A stretch of 40,685 nt of DNA from an uncultured Prevotellaceae bacterium (GTDB lineage: Bacteria; Bacteroidota; Bacteroidia; Bacteroidales; Bacteroidaceae): NCBI GenBank assembly GCA_937900485.1, contig CALCEL010000023.1, positions 1-40,685 of the forward strand, given 5' to 3'. How positions within the stretch are numbered: position 1 is the first letter of the stretch; each line of letters begins with the position of its first letter. Under the pieces are notes generated by a model. It was not told where the DNA came from. It did no database searches and saw only the letters and a list, made by a program, of their open reading frames with translations. Positions 33,784 through 40,685 of this stretch are shown here, one piece after another. Position numbers and translations under genes: made by a program.

Positions 33784-34965
33784 TCAGAAACGGAAATATG
33801 TCTCCGCCCACACCTCATTGTAATGACGGTCAGTAGCGTTCGTCTTGTCATTAACGTAGTTATATTGAATCTGGAACACAAGATTCTTATGTAACTGGAA
33901 GTTTGGTGCGATAGTATAAATCGTCTTAAGTGTTGACCAAGAAGCGTCATCACGATATGCGTCATACTTCACGTAGCACTTGAACCAGTCATTTACCGGC
34001 ACGCCCACTGTGGCATACCAAGCGTCAGCCTTACCATTACCGCTCCATGTACCAGTTGATGAGTCATAGTCTGTGACCTTGTGTCCCTGAGAGTGAGCGT
34101 ACTCACCACGAGCTGTCCAACCATCATGCTCATATTTCGCGCCGAATGCGTATCTGTGTCGGTCCACACTGACTCCGTTAGAGCCGGTGTACTGTCCATC
34201 CCATCCAAAGACGCCTACATACAAATCCTTTACAACCTGGAACTGCAAAGTACCGATAAGGTCTTTCTTACCGTCCGCATCCTTCACGTTGATTCCCTGA
34301 CCATTGTAGACAGCCAACTGATAATGCAGCAGTCTGCGCTTGTCCTCACCCACCGGGAAGAGGTCACCAGCCACCTGAAGCCCCTGGTCACGTCCCCCCA
34401 TGCTGGCCTCTCCGCAATAGTCACCGAAACCAGACAACTTCTTTGCGAGCTGAGAGTAGTCTCCGACTCCCACATCAAACGGGTTATATGGGTTCTCAAA
34501 TGTGAAACATCTCTTGAACTGTCCAACCTTGACACTGAACTCCTTGTACTTGCTCCACTCCAGTGTCACGTCCTTTATGTGCGCCTTCTTGTCTCCGTTA
34601 AGTTCCATCTGTATGCGGTATTTGAAGTCGTTGAGTATTGTACCATCAACATACACACGGATAAGACGAGAGTTGAATCCGTCACCACCCTTCTCTCCAA
34701 ACTTATCAGAGTAAGAATACTTACCAATCGCATAACCACCAAACTTAGGCACACTCGCGAACTGAGTAACCTTTCTACCATACTCCACATCTTTCACGGA
34801 CTCCTCAATGGCAGAGTTCAAAGCCTGAGTCAAAAAGCCAGATGACTCAACACCACTCTCAGTCATACTCTCATTGACAGCGTCAACATCGTTCTCCACA
34901 CTCTCAGCCTGCACAGAAAGACAACTGAGAGATACCATAAATGCATAAGCAAATATTTTTCTCAT
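33784..34965 (-). CDS. Phosphate-selective porin O/P-type outer-membrane porin (PF07396-like)
   Basis: This 393-residue precursor has a signal peptide (MRKIFAYAFM to about VQAES), an acidic, helical N-terminal stretch to about residue 60 and a 16-strand-type beta barrel. Recognisable pieces are FGGYAIGKYSYSD, RLIRVYVDGTILNDFKYRIQMEL, VKVGQFKRCFTFENPY and the final AETYFRF, ending in Phe as outer-membrane barrels do. These match the OprP/OprO family widespread in Bacteroidetes. Phosphate selectivity is the property of the Pseudomonas founding members and is not established for this protein. It is a single-gene transcript with its own terminator. The only promoter hint is a weak GAAATTTG near 35030-35040, so its control is unclear. 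Confidence 0.87.
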   Translation of the reverse strand: MRKIFAYAFMVSLSCLSVQAESVENDVDAVNESMTESGVESSGFLTQALNSAIEESVKDVEYGRKVTQFASVPKFGGYAIGKYSYSDKFGEKGGDGFNSRLIRVYVDGTILNDFKYRIQMELNGDKKAHIKDVTLEWSKYKEFSVKVGQFKRCFTFENPYNPFDVGVGDYSQLAKKLSGFGDYCGEASMGGRDQGLQVAGDLFPVGEDKRRLLHYQLAVYNGQGINVKDADGKKDLIGTLQFQVVKDLYVGVFGWDGQYTGSNGVSVDRHRYAFGAKYEHDGWTARGEYAHSQGHKVTDYDSSTGTWSGNGKADAWYATVGVPVNDWFKCYVKYDAYRDDASWSTLKTIYTIAPNFQLHKNLVFQIQYNYVNDKTNATDRHYNEVWAETYFRF

Positions 34966-35106
34966 AACAATCGTTTTTGTTTTATGTCAGTAAACTTGAC
35001 ATGTGTCTTTTGAAAAACCTATTAAAAATGAATACAAATTTCGCAATTATTTTGAATATATAGAATGAATTTACGTTCAAAAAAAGAAATGTATCAAGTA
35101 TTTTCA

Positions 35107-35114
35107 TATATTTG
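35107..35114 (+). promoter_or_regulatory. -7 element of the DUF4494-yggS operon
   Basis: TATATTTG matches the consensus and lies 53 bases before the DUF4494 start. No TTTG is found at the expected -33 position. Confidence 0.5.
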
Positions 35115-35167
35115 CAATATTGTTAAGTGATATATTTTAATATTGATATTTTAAAATAGCAAGAGAT

Positions 35168-35644
35168 ATGATAATCAACGGATGGTTCGAGTGCAAAGTC
35201 AAAATGGAGAAAATGGTTGAGGGAAGTGACTTACCTAAGAAAATACAGGAGGTGTATCTGGTAGACGCACTGAACTTCACCGAGGCTGAGACACGAATCA
35301 TAGAGGAGGTTTCTCCGTACACAAGCGGCGAGCTGGAGGTCACAGACATCAAGAAGGCCCGTTACGCGGAGATGTTCCCGTGCGAGCTGGACAGCGCTGA
35401 CAAGTGGTACAAGGTGAAGTGTGTGTTCATCACGCTAGACGAGAAGACCATGCAGGAGAAACGCTCGTCACAGAACATACTCGTACAGGCGGGCGACCTG
35501 CGAGACGCTGTCAAATACTTCGACGAGGGAATGAAAAGCTCAATGGTGGACTACTGCATAGCATCTGTCAGCGAGACAAACATTCTCGACGTGTTCCCTT
35601 ACACAACAAAAGCCGACAATGATGATCACACAGAATCTAAATAA
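35168..35644 (+). CDS. DUF4494 family protein
   Basis: This 158-residue soluble protein starts IINGWFECKVKMEKMVEG and carries VYLVDALNFTEAETRIIEEV and EMFPCELDSADKWYKVKCVFITLDEKT, the conserved blocks of the Bacteroidetes family DUF4494. There is no signal peptide or membrane segment and the function is unknown. Its last 26 bases overlap the start of yggS in another frame, so the two genes are almost certainly translationally coupled. From memory the same pairing is common in Bacteroidales, hinting at a shared role around pyridoxal phosphate or amino-acid homeostasis. Confidence 0.88.
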   Translation: MIINGWFECKVKMEKMVEGSDLPKKIQEVYLVDALNFTEAETRIIEEVSPYTSGELEVTDIKKARYAEMFPCELDSADKWYKVKCVFITLDEKTMQEKRSSQNILVQAGDLRDAVKYFDEGMKSSMVDYCIASVSETNILDVFPYTTKADNDDHTESK

Positions 35645-36293
35645 AGTCAAGGAGTCGCTAAAGGATGGTGTTTGCCTCGTCGCCGTATCAAAATACCACC
35701 CTACAGAAAGCCTGCAAGAGGCATACGACGCAGGGCAAAGAGTGTTCGGGGAGAGTCACGTGCAGGAACTGCTAGTGAAAAAGGACGCTCTGCCAAAAGA
35801 TATAAAGTGGCATTTCATTGGACATCTTCAGACTAACAAAGTGAAACAGATTGTCCCGTTCATCTCATTGATACATTCTGTCGACAGCACAAAACTACTA
35901 AGGGAGATTAACAAACACGCTATAAATAATGGTGTCGTGGTGGACTGTCTGCTGCAGATACACGTAGCACAGGAGACCACTAAATTCGGCTTCACCCCAC
36001 AAGAACTGAGAGACATGCTCAACGAGGGGGAATGGCGCGACATGAAAGGTGTACGAATTGTGGGAGTTATGTGTATGGCCACCAACACGGACGACACCAA
36101 CCAGATAAGGGAGGAGTTCAGACTTGCCAGACGCACATTCGAGGACGTGAAGAAGACATACTTCAAAGACTCTGAGGAATTCAAAGAGCTATCAATGGGA
36201 ATGAGCGGTGACTACCTGATAGCCCAAGACGAACACAGCACAATGGTAAGAGTCGGAAGTCTGATATTCGGACAACGAGACTACTCCCACTGA
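35619..36293 (+). CDS. yggS: YggS family pyridoxal phosphate homeostasis protein
   Basis: This 224-residue single-domain PLP-binding barrel (alanine racemase N-terminal fold) has the cofactor lysine in AVSKYHP (Lys25). It also has FGESHVQEL, WHFIGHLQTNK, SVDS, KFGF, GVMCMAT and the closing LSMGMSGDYLIA motif with phosphate-binding residues. YggS/PLPHP proteins bind PLP and buffer its supply without a known catalytic activity; loss disturbs vitamin B6 and amino-acid pools in other bacteria. The start ATGATG at 35619 lies inside the end of the DUF4494 gene. A Crp-type regulator follows after 50 bases and may be part of the same transcript. Confidence 0.95.
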   Translation: MMITQNLNKVKESLKDGVCLVAVSKYHPTESLQEAYDAGQRVFGESHVQELLVKKDALPKDIKWHFIGHLQTNKVKQIVPFISLIHSVDSTKLLREINKHAINNGVVVDCLLQIHVAQETTKFGFTPQELRDMLNEGEWRDMKGVRIVGVMCMATNTDDTNQIREEFRLARRTFEDVKKTYFKDSEEFKELSMGMSGDYLIAQDEHSTMVRVGSLIFGQRDYSH

Positions 36294-36343
36294 CAGAGAA
36301 GAGAAAAAAACAAACACTACTTAAATTACATCAAACTAAGACT

Positions 36344-36937
36344 ATGGAAAAAAGAAGAGATGTGGCTCGCGAGATATGCCGCGGTTACAACGTGGCTCTA
36401 AGTCCCGAAAATCTCGAGAAACTGGCTGAGATCCTGTTGCCACGAAAGCTGCTGAGAGGTGCTCACGCACTGGAAGAAGGCGAGGTGTGTGACTACATGT
36501 ACTATGTGGAAAGGGGACTTGTCCTGCAATATTACCGCAAGGGCAAACTCACTGTATCTGAGTATATTGCTCACGAGGGAGACATGGTGATTTGCATCGA
36601 GAGCTTCTTCCTGAGACAACCTTCCAAGATTGCTATAACAATGCTCGAGCCAAGCATCATATACGGCATACCACATAACGAACTTTTTGACCTGGCAAGC
36701 CGTTCCTACGAGTTCTGCCAGCTTATCTTCGCCATTGAACAAAGGTCGCTGATCATTTCTCAGCAAAAAGCTGACGTCATAAGATTCGAAAGCGCTAAAG
36801 AGAGGTATCTGCGCACACTGAGAGAGAGCCCGGACATCGTAAGAAGAGCACCGTTACACAACGTGGCCTCATACCTGCAAATGACTCCAGAAACTTTGTC
36901 ACGCGTAAGAGGAGCTACAACGGAAGATGATTTCTAA
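36344..36937 (+). CDS. Crp/Fnr-family transcription regulator
   Basis: This is a 197-residue protein. Residues about 20-115 form a cyclic-nucleotide-binding-type beta barrel, with the glycine-containing turns EEGEVCDYMYYVERGLV and HEGDMVI. A long dimer helix and a C-terminal helix-turn-helix region (LHNVASYLQMTPETLSRVR at about 170-188) follow. It lacks the cysteine set of Fnr iron-sulfur sensors. The arginine and serine of classical cAMP sites are not evident, so the ligand, if any, is unknown. The protein stops soon after the recognition helix. It may be cotranscribed with yggS (50-base gap) and is followed by a palindromic terminator shared with the opposing gene. Confidence 0.87.
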   Translation: MEKRRDVAREICRGYNVALSPENLEKLAEILLPRKLLRGAHALEEGEVCDYMYYVERGLVLQYYRKGKLTVSEYIAHEGDMVICIESFFLRQPSKIAITMLEPSIIYGIPHNELFDLASRSYEFCQLIFAIEQRSLIISQQKADVIRFESAKERYLRTLRESPDIVRRAPLHNVASYLQMTPETLSRVRGATTEDDF

Positions 36938-36986
36938 GATATGACAACGTCCGGCATAAACCCGGACAAAATCACGAGAATATGAA

Positions 36987-37020
36987 AAAGGTGAGGTTCA
37001 CATATGTGAACCTCACCTTT
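36987..37020. terminator. Palindromic bidirectional terminator
   Basis: A perfect 34-base palindrome (17 bases each side, centre CATATG) with flanking A and T runs separates the convergent Crp-type and DUF2807-like genes. Its symmetry allows it to work in both directions. Confidence 0.82.
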
Positions 37021-37064
37021 CATATTATTGTATTAAACATTACTCAAAAAAATCTCTCAGGGAC

Positions 37065-37445
37065 TTATTTGTTATAAGTGTAAGAGTTCGCCTCATCAGT
37101 CTCTTCTGCCTTGATGTCAACAACCTTCATGTCTCTTGAAGTCTTGAACTCTGGCATACCAGGAGCGGTGATGACGATAGTCAAGTCGTTGTCGCCTGCC
37201 TCTTCAGCGCTAAGACCATTAGAAAGATTGAATGAGAGAATTCCATTCTTTACAGCGGCCTTGATACATTTTGCGACAATCTTGTTCTCAGATTCGACAC
37301 TGAAAGAATAAGTGTCACCCTTAACGAAACGAACACGAGCTGGAACATTAACTTGAGTCTCAGTGAAAGCCTCAGTAGTAACATTTTCCGCATTCATTGA
37401 AGTGGCAAACAACATTGCACTCATCATTGTCATAATCTTTTTCAT
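37065..37445 (-). CDS. Small secreted protein, DUF2807-like (auto-adhesin head fragment)
   Basis: This 126-residue precursor has a signal peptide (MKKIMTMMSAMLFATSMNA). The mature part reads FTETQVNVPARVRFVKGDTYSFSV, KAAVKNGILSFNLSNGL and DLTIVITAPGMPEFKTS. These correspond to one rung of the beta-helical DUF2807 (GIN-domain) family, whose full members run to about 200 residues or more. This protein is therefore short and ends after the first rung pair. It may be a periplasmic or surface protein; its function is unknown. It has a consensus promoter about 160 bases upstream and a long, foldable leader. Confidence 0.68.
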   Translation of the reverse strand: MKKIMTMMSAMLFATSMNAENVTTEAFTETQVNVPARVRFVKGDTYSFSVESENKIVAKCIKAAVKNGILSFNLSNGLSAEEAGDNDLTIVITAPGMPEFKTSRDMKVVDIKAEETDEANSYTYNK

Positions 37446-37599
37446 ACCTAAAAACTTTTTTACCTGTCCCTGCGACTGGGACTATAGATTAAACAATTCG
37501 AGGTCTCCAGATTCTGTTTATTACTGTTTTAATTTAGCCTATTCATCGGGACTGAAGCGTTTGGCTTTTATGTCCCTGAGGAAACCTCCTTAACTTTTG
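37446..37599 (-). promoter_or_regulatory. Long structured leader upstream of the DUF2807-like gene
   Basis: The leader RNA is about 150 bases. From its 5' end it has GGAGG-TTT-CCTC (37589-37578). It then has GGGAC (37576-37572) able to pair with GUCCC (37552-37548), and later GUCCC (37482-37478) able to pair with GGGAC (37470-37466) just before the start codon. The four GGGAC/GUCCC segments can also pair in alternative combinations. I do not recognise a known riboswitch class. Confidence 0.45.
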
Positions 37600-37605
37600 A
37601 CACTG

Positions 37606-37638
37606 CAAATTTACGACATTTTCATGCCTATAAACAAA
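37606..37638 (-). promoter_or_regulatory. Promoter of the DUF2807-like gene
   Basis: TTTG (37638-37635), a 21-base spacer and TAAATTTG (37613-37606) match the Bacteroidetes consensus on the minus strand. It fixes the transcript start near 37600. Confidence 0.78.
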
Positions 37639-37760
37639 TAATGACACAAGTTTTTAGCATTTTTACCCCCTTTTAATGATGTATGTCAATTGTTGTGTGC
37701 GAAAACAGAGGCAAAACCATACCAATTTTATGTTAAAGAACATAAATCGGAGGATTTGCA

Positions 37761-37830
37761 GACCACAAACTCAGTACAAAGAGATTGGAGATTATGTGTT
37801 CTTACGAATGTTTTTAGTAAATTTGTGGTC
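37761..37830 (+). promoter_or_regulatory. Promoter of the S9 peptidase gene with overlapping inverted repeat
   Basis: TAAATTTG at 37818-37825 is a consensus -7 element 55 bases before the start codon; only a weak TGTG lies at the -33 position. GACCACAAA (37761-37769) is the exact reverse complement of TTTGTGGTC (37822-37830), and the second arm covers the -7 TTTG. This could be an operator or a hairpin. Confidence 0.5.
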
Positions 37831-37880
37831 GGCAAGCATCCCCTTGTCACTATACACACAAAAAAAACTAAGGACAAACA

Positions 37881-40355
37881 ATGAAAAAAACAAACCTTGT
37901 CGCATCACTACTACTCATCAGCTCATTTGCTGAAGCGCAGACAACAGATGTGGAGAAACTCGCATACTCAGGACCGTTCCCTGTACAGGCACCTGTAATG
38001 ATTGACACGAAAGACGTGAATAGCAAATCATTCAAAGACAGTAATTTTCTTGACACGCCAATCGACTTTTCCATACTTCACCAGGGAAAGGAGATAAATG
38101 TTGGAGCAATGCCAGGAGACCACACGCACAAGGCATTGCACATTGTCGGATTCACGATCTCCAACTCTTGCTACACCTCAGCAGACATTGACGTGAACGG
38201 AATTAAGCACTATAATATATACGTGGATGGAAAAACAGTTAACGGCGGACACGTCGATTTGCAGCCCGACTTGCACGAAGTAGTCATCAAGTATATGTCT
38301 GAGCCGGAAAAGACAGACACAGCAAAAATATCTGTGGACGGAAAAAACATCACCATAGGAAACCAAATCAGCGAGACTAAGCATCCGTTCAACCTACATG
38401 ACGCGCTGGACACAAAGACGTACTCAAAAGTCAGCATATCTCCAAACGGCAAACACCTTATATATAATATAAGCGAAACAGTAGACGGTGGAAACAACAC
38501 ACAACACGTCTATCTGAGAAACCTGCAAAGCAACAGTGTCGTGGAAATGAGACATCACCTGTTTTGGATGCCCAAGACAAACCTCTGCTACTACGTACGC
38601 AAAAACAGCGGGCAGTCAACATACAGCATAATAACCATAGATCCGGAAACTCTAAAGGAAGATGTCCTATACAAAAACATTCCCGACCAGAACTTCACGA
38701 TGTCTCCAACTGAAGATTACATCATATACAGCGTAAGTAAGGAAGGACCTAAGGAACGAAAGGATGTTTATGAGGTGATCGACCCGGACGACAGACAGCC
38801 TAACTGGCGCACGAGGTCCAATCTGTACATCTGCCACTTCAAAAACGGCGTTAGTCATCAGCTGACATATGGACATCACGATGTATGGCTGAACGACATC
38901 AGTCAGGACGGCAGGTCACTTCTCATACAAAGCAGCGAGAGAAGACTTGGAGCAAGACCGACGACACTAATGAGTCTGTACATGCTTGACACACAGGACA
39001 TGACTCTGGACACTCTTATCGAGAAAGACGGATTCATATCCTCGGCACAGTTCTCACCTGACGGCAAGCATATCCTCCTCACTGGTTCACCGGACGCCCT
39101 GAACGGCATAGGACGAGACATCAGCGACAACCGCATAGCGAACATGTACGACATACAGCTTTTTCTATCACCCGAGATAAGCAAGCAGACGGACTACTCA
39201 CCAGAAAAATGGACGCCGCTGACAAAGCATTTCAACCCGAGCATCAAACAAGTGACATGGACAAAGGCTGACGGCGATATATATATATTGGCGGAAGATA
39301 AAGACTACCAAAGCGTATACAGACTGAACACCAAGACTTTGAGATTCTCTAAGATAGAGACTGGCGAGGAATTGGTAGAGAAGATATCACTGTCCAGTAT
39401 GTCTCCGACAATGGCATATTACGGTGAAGGAGCATCAAACGGAGACCGCCTACACGTCATAAACATCAAGAACGACAAAGAGAGAACCATCGACGTGGCT
39501 GACGAGGAACATATGTCAAAGATAAAAATCGGAGAATGCAAGGCATGGAGTTATATCACAGACAACCACGACACTATATGCTGTCGCTACTATCTGCCAT
39601 ACGATTTCGACCCGAAGAAAGAATATCCGATGATAGTGAATTATTATGGCGGATGTTCTCCCACCTCACGTAACTTCACCAGCAGATACCCGCAACACGC
39701 CTACTCTTCATTAGGTTACGTGGTGCTCGTCGTCAATCCGAGAGGAGCCACAGGTTTCGGACAGGAATGGTCTGCGGCACACGTGAACACGGCAGGACAG
39801 GGAATCGCCGACGATATCATTGGAGCGGTGAAATCATTCTGCGACGCACACGGATTCGTCAAAAGAGACAAAATCGGATGCATCGGAGCCAGCTATGGAG
39901 GTTTCATGACTCAATATCTGCAAACCGTCACTGACATTTTCGCAGCCGCAGTAAGCCATGCCGGAATATCTGACCACACCAGCTACTGGGGAGAAGGATA
40001 CTGGGGCTACTCCTACTCTGAGGTATCCATGGCGAACAGCTACCCGTGGACACGCAAGGACCTGTTTGTTGACCAGTCACCATTATACAACGCAGACAAG
40101 ATACACACACCATTACTGCTTGTACATGGCACAGACGACACGAATGTTCCGGTCGGAGAAAGCATACAGATGTATAACGCACTCAAACTGTTAGAGCGAC
40201 CGACAGCCCTCGTGCTGGTCAAGGGAGAGAATCACTGGATTATGGACTACTACAAACGCATACAATGGCAGAACAGCATCTGGGCATGGTTTGCCAAATA
40301 CCTGCAGGACAACAGTACATGGTGGGATAGTATGTACGGAGAGAAAAGCCTCTGA
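37881..40355 (+). CDS. Secreted S9 family peptidase (dipeptidyl peptidase IV-like)
   Basis: This 824-residue precursor has a signal peptide (MKKTNLVASLLLISSFAEAQ). An N-terminal beta-propeller region contains repeats such as KVSISPNGKHLIY, ISQDGRSLLIQ and AQFSPDGKHILLTGS. The C-terminal alpha/beta-hydrolase domain follows from about residue 590. The catalytic triad is visible: Ser671 in GASYGG, Asp753 in GTDDTNVP and His785 in GENHW, the order and spacing of the prolyl oligopeptidase clan. Such Bacteroidetes enzymes release dipeptides or cleave after proline in imported peptides, in the periplasm or at the surface. The exact specificity (DPP IV, acylaminoacyl or other) is not determined. No type IX tail is seen. 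It is a single-gene transcript. Confidence 0.93.
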   Translation: MKKTNLVASLLLISSFAEAQTTDVEKLAYSGPFPVQAPVMIDTKDVNSKSFKDSNFLDTPIDFSILHQGKEINVGAMPGDHTHKALHIVGFTISNSCYTSADIDVNGIKHYNIYVDGKTVNGGHVDLQPDLHEVVIKYMSEPEKTDTAKISVDGKNITIGNQISETKHPFNLHDALDTKTYSKVSISPNGKHLIYNISETVDGGNNTQHVYLRNLQSNSVVEMRHHLFWMPKTNLCYYVRKNSGQSTYSIITIDPETLKEDVLYKNIPDQNFTMSPTEDYIIYSVSKEGPKERKDVYEVIDPDDRQPNWRTRSNLYICHFKNGVSHQLTYGHHDVWLNDISQDGRSLLIQSSERRLGARPTTLMSLYMLDTQDMTLDTLIEKDGFISSAQFSPDGKHILLTGSPDALNGIGRDISDNRIANMYDIQLFLSPEISKQTDYSPEKWTPLTKHFNPSIKQVTWTKADGDIYILAEDKDYQSVYRLNTKTLRFSKIETGEELVEKISLSSMSPTMAYYGEGASNGDRLHVINIKNDKERTIDVADEEHMSKIKIGECKAWSYITDNHDTICCRYYLPYDFDPKKEYPMIVNYYGGCSPTSRNFTSRYPQHAYSSLGYVVLVVNPRGATGFGQEWSAAHVNTAGQGIADDIIGAVKSFCDAHGFVKRDKIGCIGASYGGFMTQYLQTVTDIFAAAVSHAGISDHTSYWGEGYWGYSYSEVSMANSYPWTRKDLFVDQSPLYNADKIHTPLLLVHGTDDTNVPVGESIQMYNALKLLERPTALVLVKGENHWIMDYYKRIQWQNSIWAWFAKYLQDNSTWWDSMYGEKSL

Positions 40356-40436
40356 ACCACACACTCACCATTGAAACTTCTCTTTGACTTCCGTTCAAAG
40401 GACAGCCACTTTAAGTGATGCGCTCTTGCCGTACAG

Positions 40437-40502
40437 CTCGTATGAAGATGTTATCGGCCACGTGTAAAAGGTCTCTTTTCCACGTGGCCGATAACATACG
40501 AG
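40437..40502 (+). terminator. Long hairpin downstream of the S9 peptidase gene
   Basis: TGTTATCGGCCACGTG (40449-40464) pairs perfectly with 40481-40496, with inner AAAAG/CTTTT pairing and an outer CTCGTATG/CATACGAG pairing across a bulge. No U run follows. It may be a terminator or a 3'-end stabiliser; a repeat unit is also possible. Confidence 0.5.
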
Positions 40503-40526
40503 ACCTATGCACTTATCCTTCACAAA

Positions 40527-40685
40527 GGGTGGAAAAATGAACAATTTGCGTGGTGACGAAATTTCCAATGCCTATATTTTGCTAGAATCAGGTTAACATG
40601 CTGATAATCTTAAAACAAGTTTAAAAAAACCTTAGGTGTCTTTTTAAAAATTCTCAGGTTAGGTTGTAGTCTATACGCAGGTCTG
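40527..40685 (-). repeat. Dispersed intergenic repeat, copy 2 (cut by window end)
   Basis: The minus strand from 40685 leftward aligns with 17566-17727. The longest exact shared block is CCTAACCTGAGAATTT (16 bases, 40663-40648), and the order of the other shared blocks is the same. The element probably continues past the window, since copy 1 is preceded by further CAGGTTAGG motifs. Confidence 0.8.

Overview
The window reads as a chromosomal segment of a Bacteroidales bacterium, most likely a Prevotella-type organism. The evidence is a run of Bacteroidetes-specific families (DUF4293, DUF4494, the short omega-like RNA polymerase subunit, Rho with a long low-complexity insert, PF07396 porin, a type IX-secretion-like C-terminal tail) and repeated promoters of the Bacteroidetes form TTTG-N19-21-TAnnTTTG. 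Shine-Dalgarno sequences are generally weak or absent. I see no transposase, integrase, phage gene, rRNA or CRISPR array.

Layout. 1-5.1 kb: the end of a tRNA-Gly gene; a leftward bamD / omega-like / DUF4293 operon; then rightward uvrB and a bile-acid:sodium-symporter-family transporter. 5.5-15.7 kb: a 9.9-kb gene for a secreted 3287-residue protein made of eight beta-sandwich-like modules in alternating order, with a small 68-residue gene downstream. 16-21.6 kb: a cobalamin (B12) riboswitch and promoter driving a TonB-dependent receptor and a CbiK-like chelatase lipoprotein, closed by a terminator, followed by a BtuF-like binding lipoprotein on its own transcript. 21.6-27.4 kb: GNAT acetyltransferase, ABC-F ATPase, engB, and rho behind a structured leader. 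27.5-31.4 kb: a DUF4369-type lipoprotein, a membrane-bound regulator carrying both AraC-type and LuxR-like DNA-binding domains, and the remains of an ABC efflux cassette (adaptor stub plus an intact ATPase, no permease). 31.5-35 kb: an extracytoplasmic redox pair (FMN-binding/NapH-like membrane protein and membrane-anchored nitroreductase), then a phosphate-selective-type porin. 35.2-37 kb: DUF4494, yggS and a Crp/Fnr-type regulator. 37-40.7 kb: a small secreted DUF2807-like protein with a long folded leader, a secreted S9 dipeptidyl-peptidase-like enzyme, and an intergenic repeat cut by the window end.

How parts work together. The B12 locus is the clearest coordinated unit: when corrinoid is plentiful the riboswitch should shut off the receptor and the surface chelatase-like protein. 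Its receptor/chelatase-lipoprotein pairing resembles the Porphyromonas gingivalis Iht haem locus, but the riboswitch argues for corrinoid or cobalt-tetrapyrrole as ligand. The FMN-binding membrane protein and nitroreductase probably form a short electron path across the inner membrane. The most unusual non-coding signal is a roughly 160-bp dispersed repeat in opposite orientation at 17.6 kb and at the right edge.
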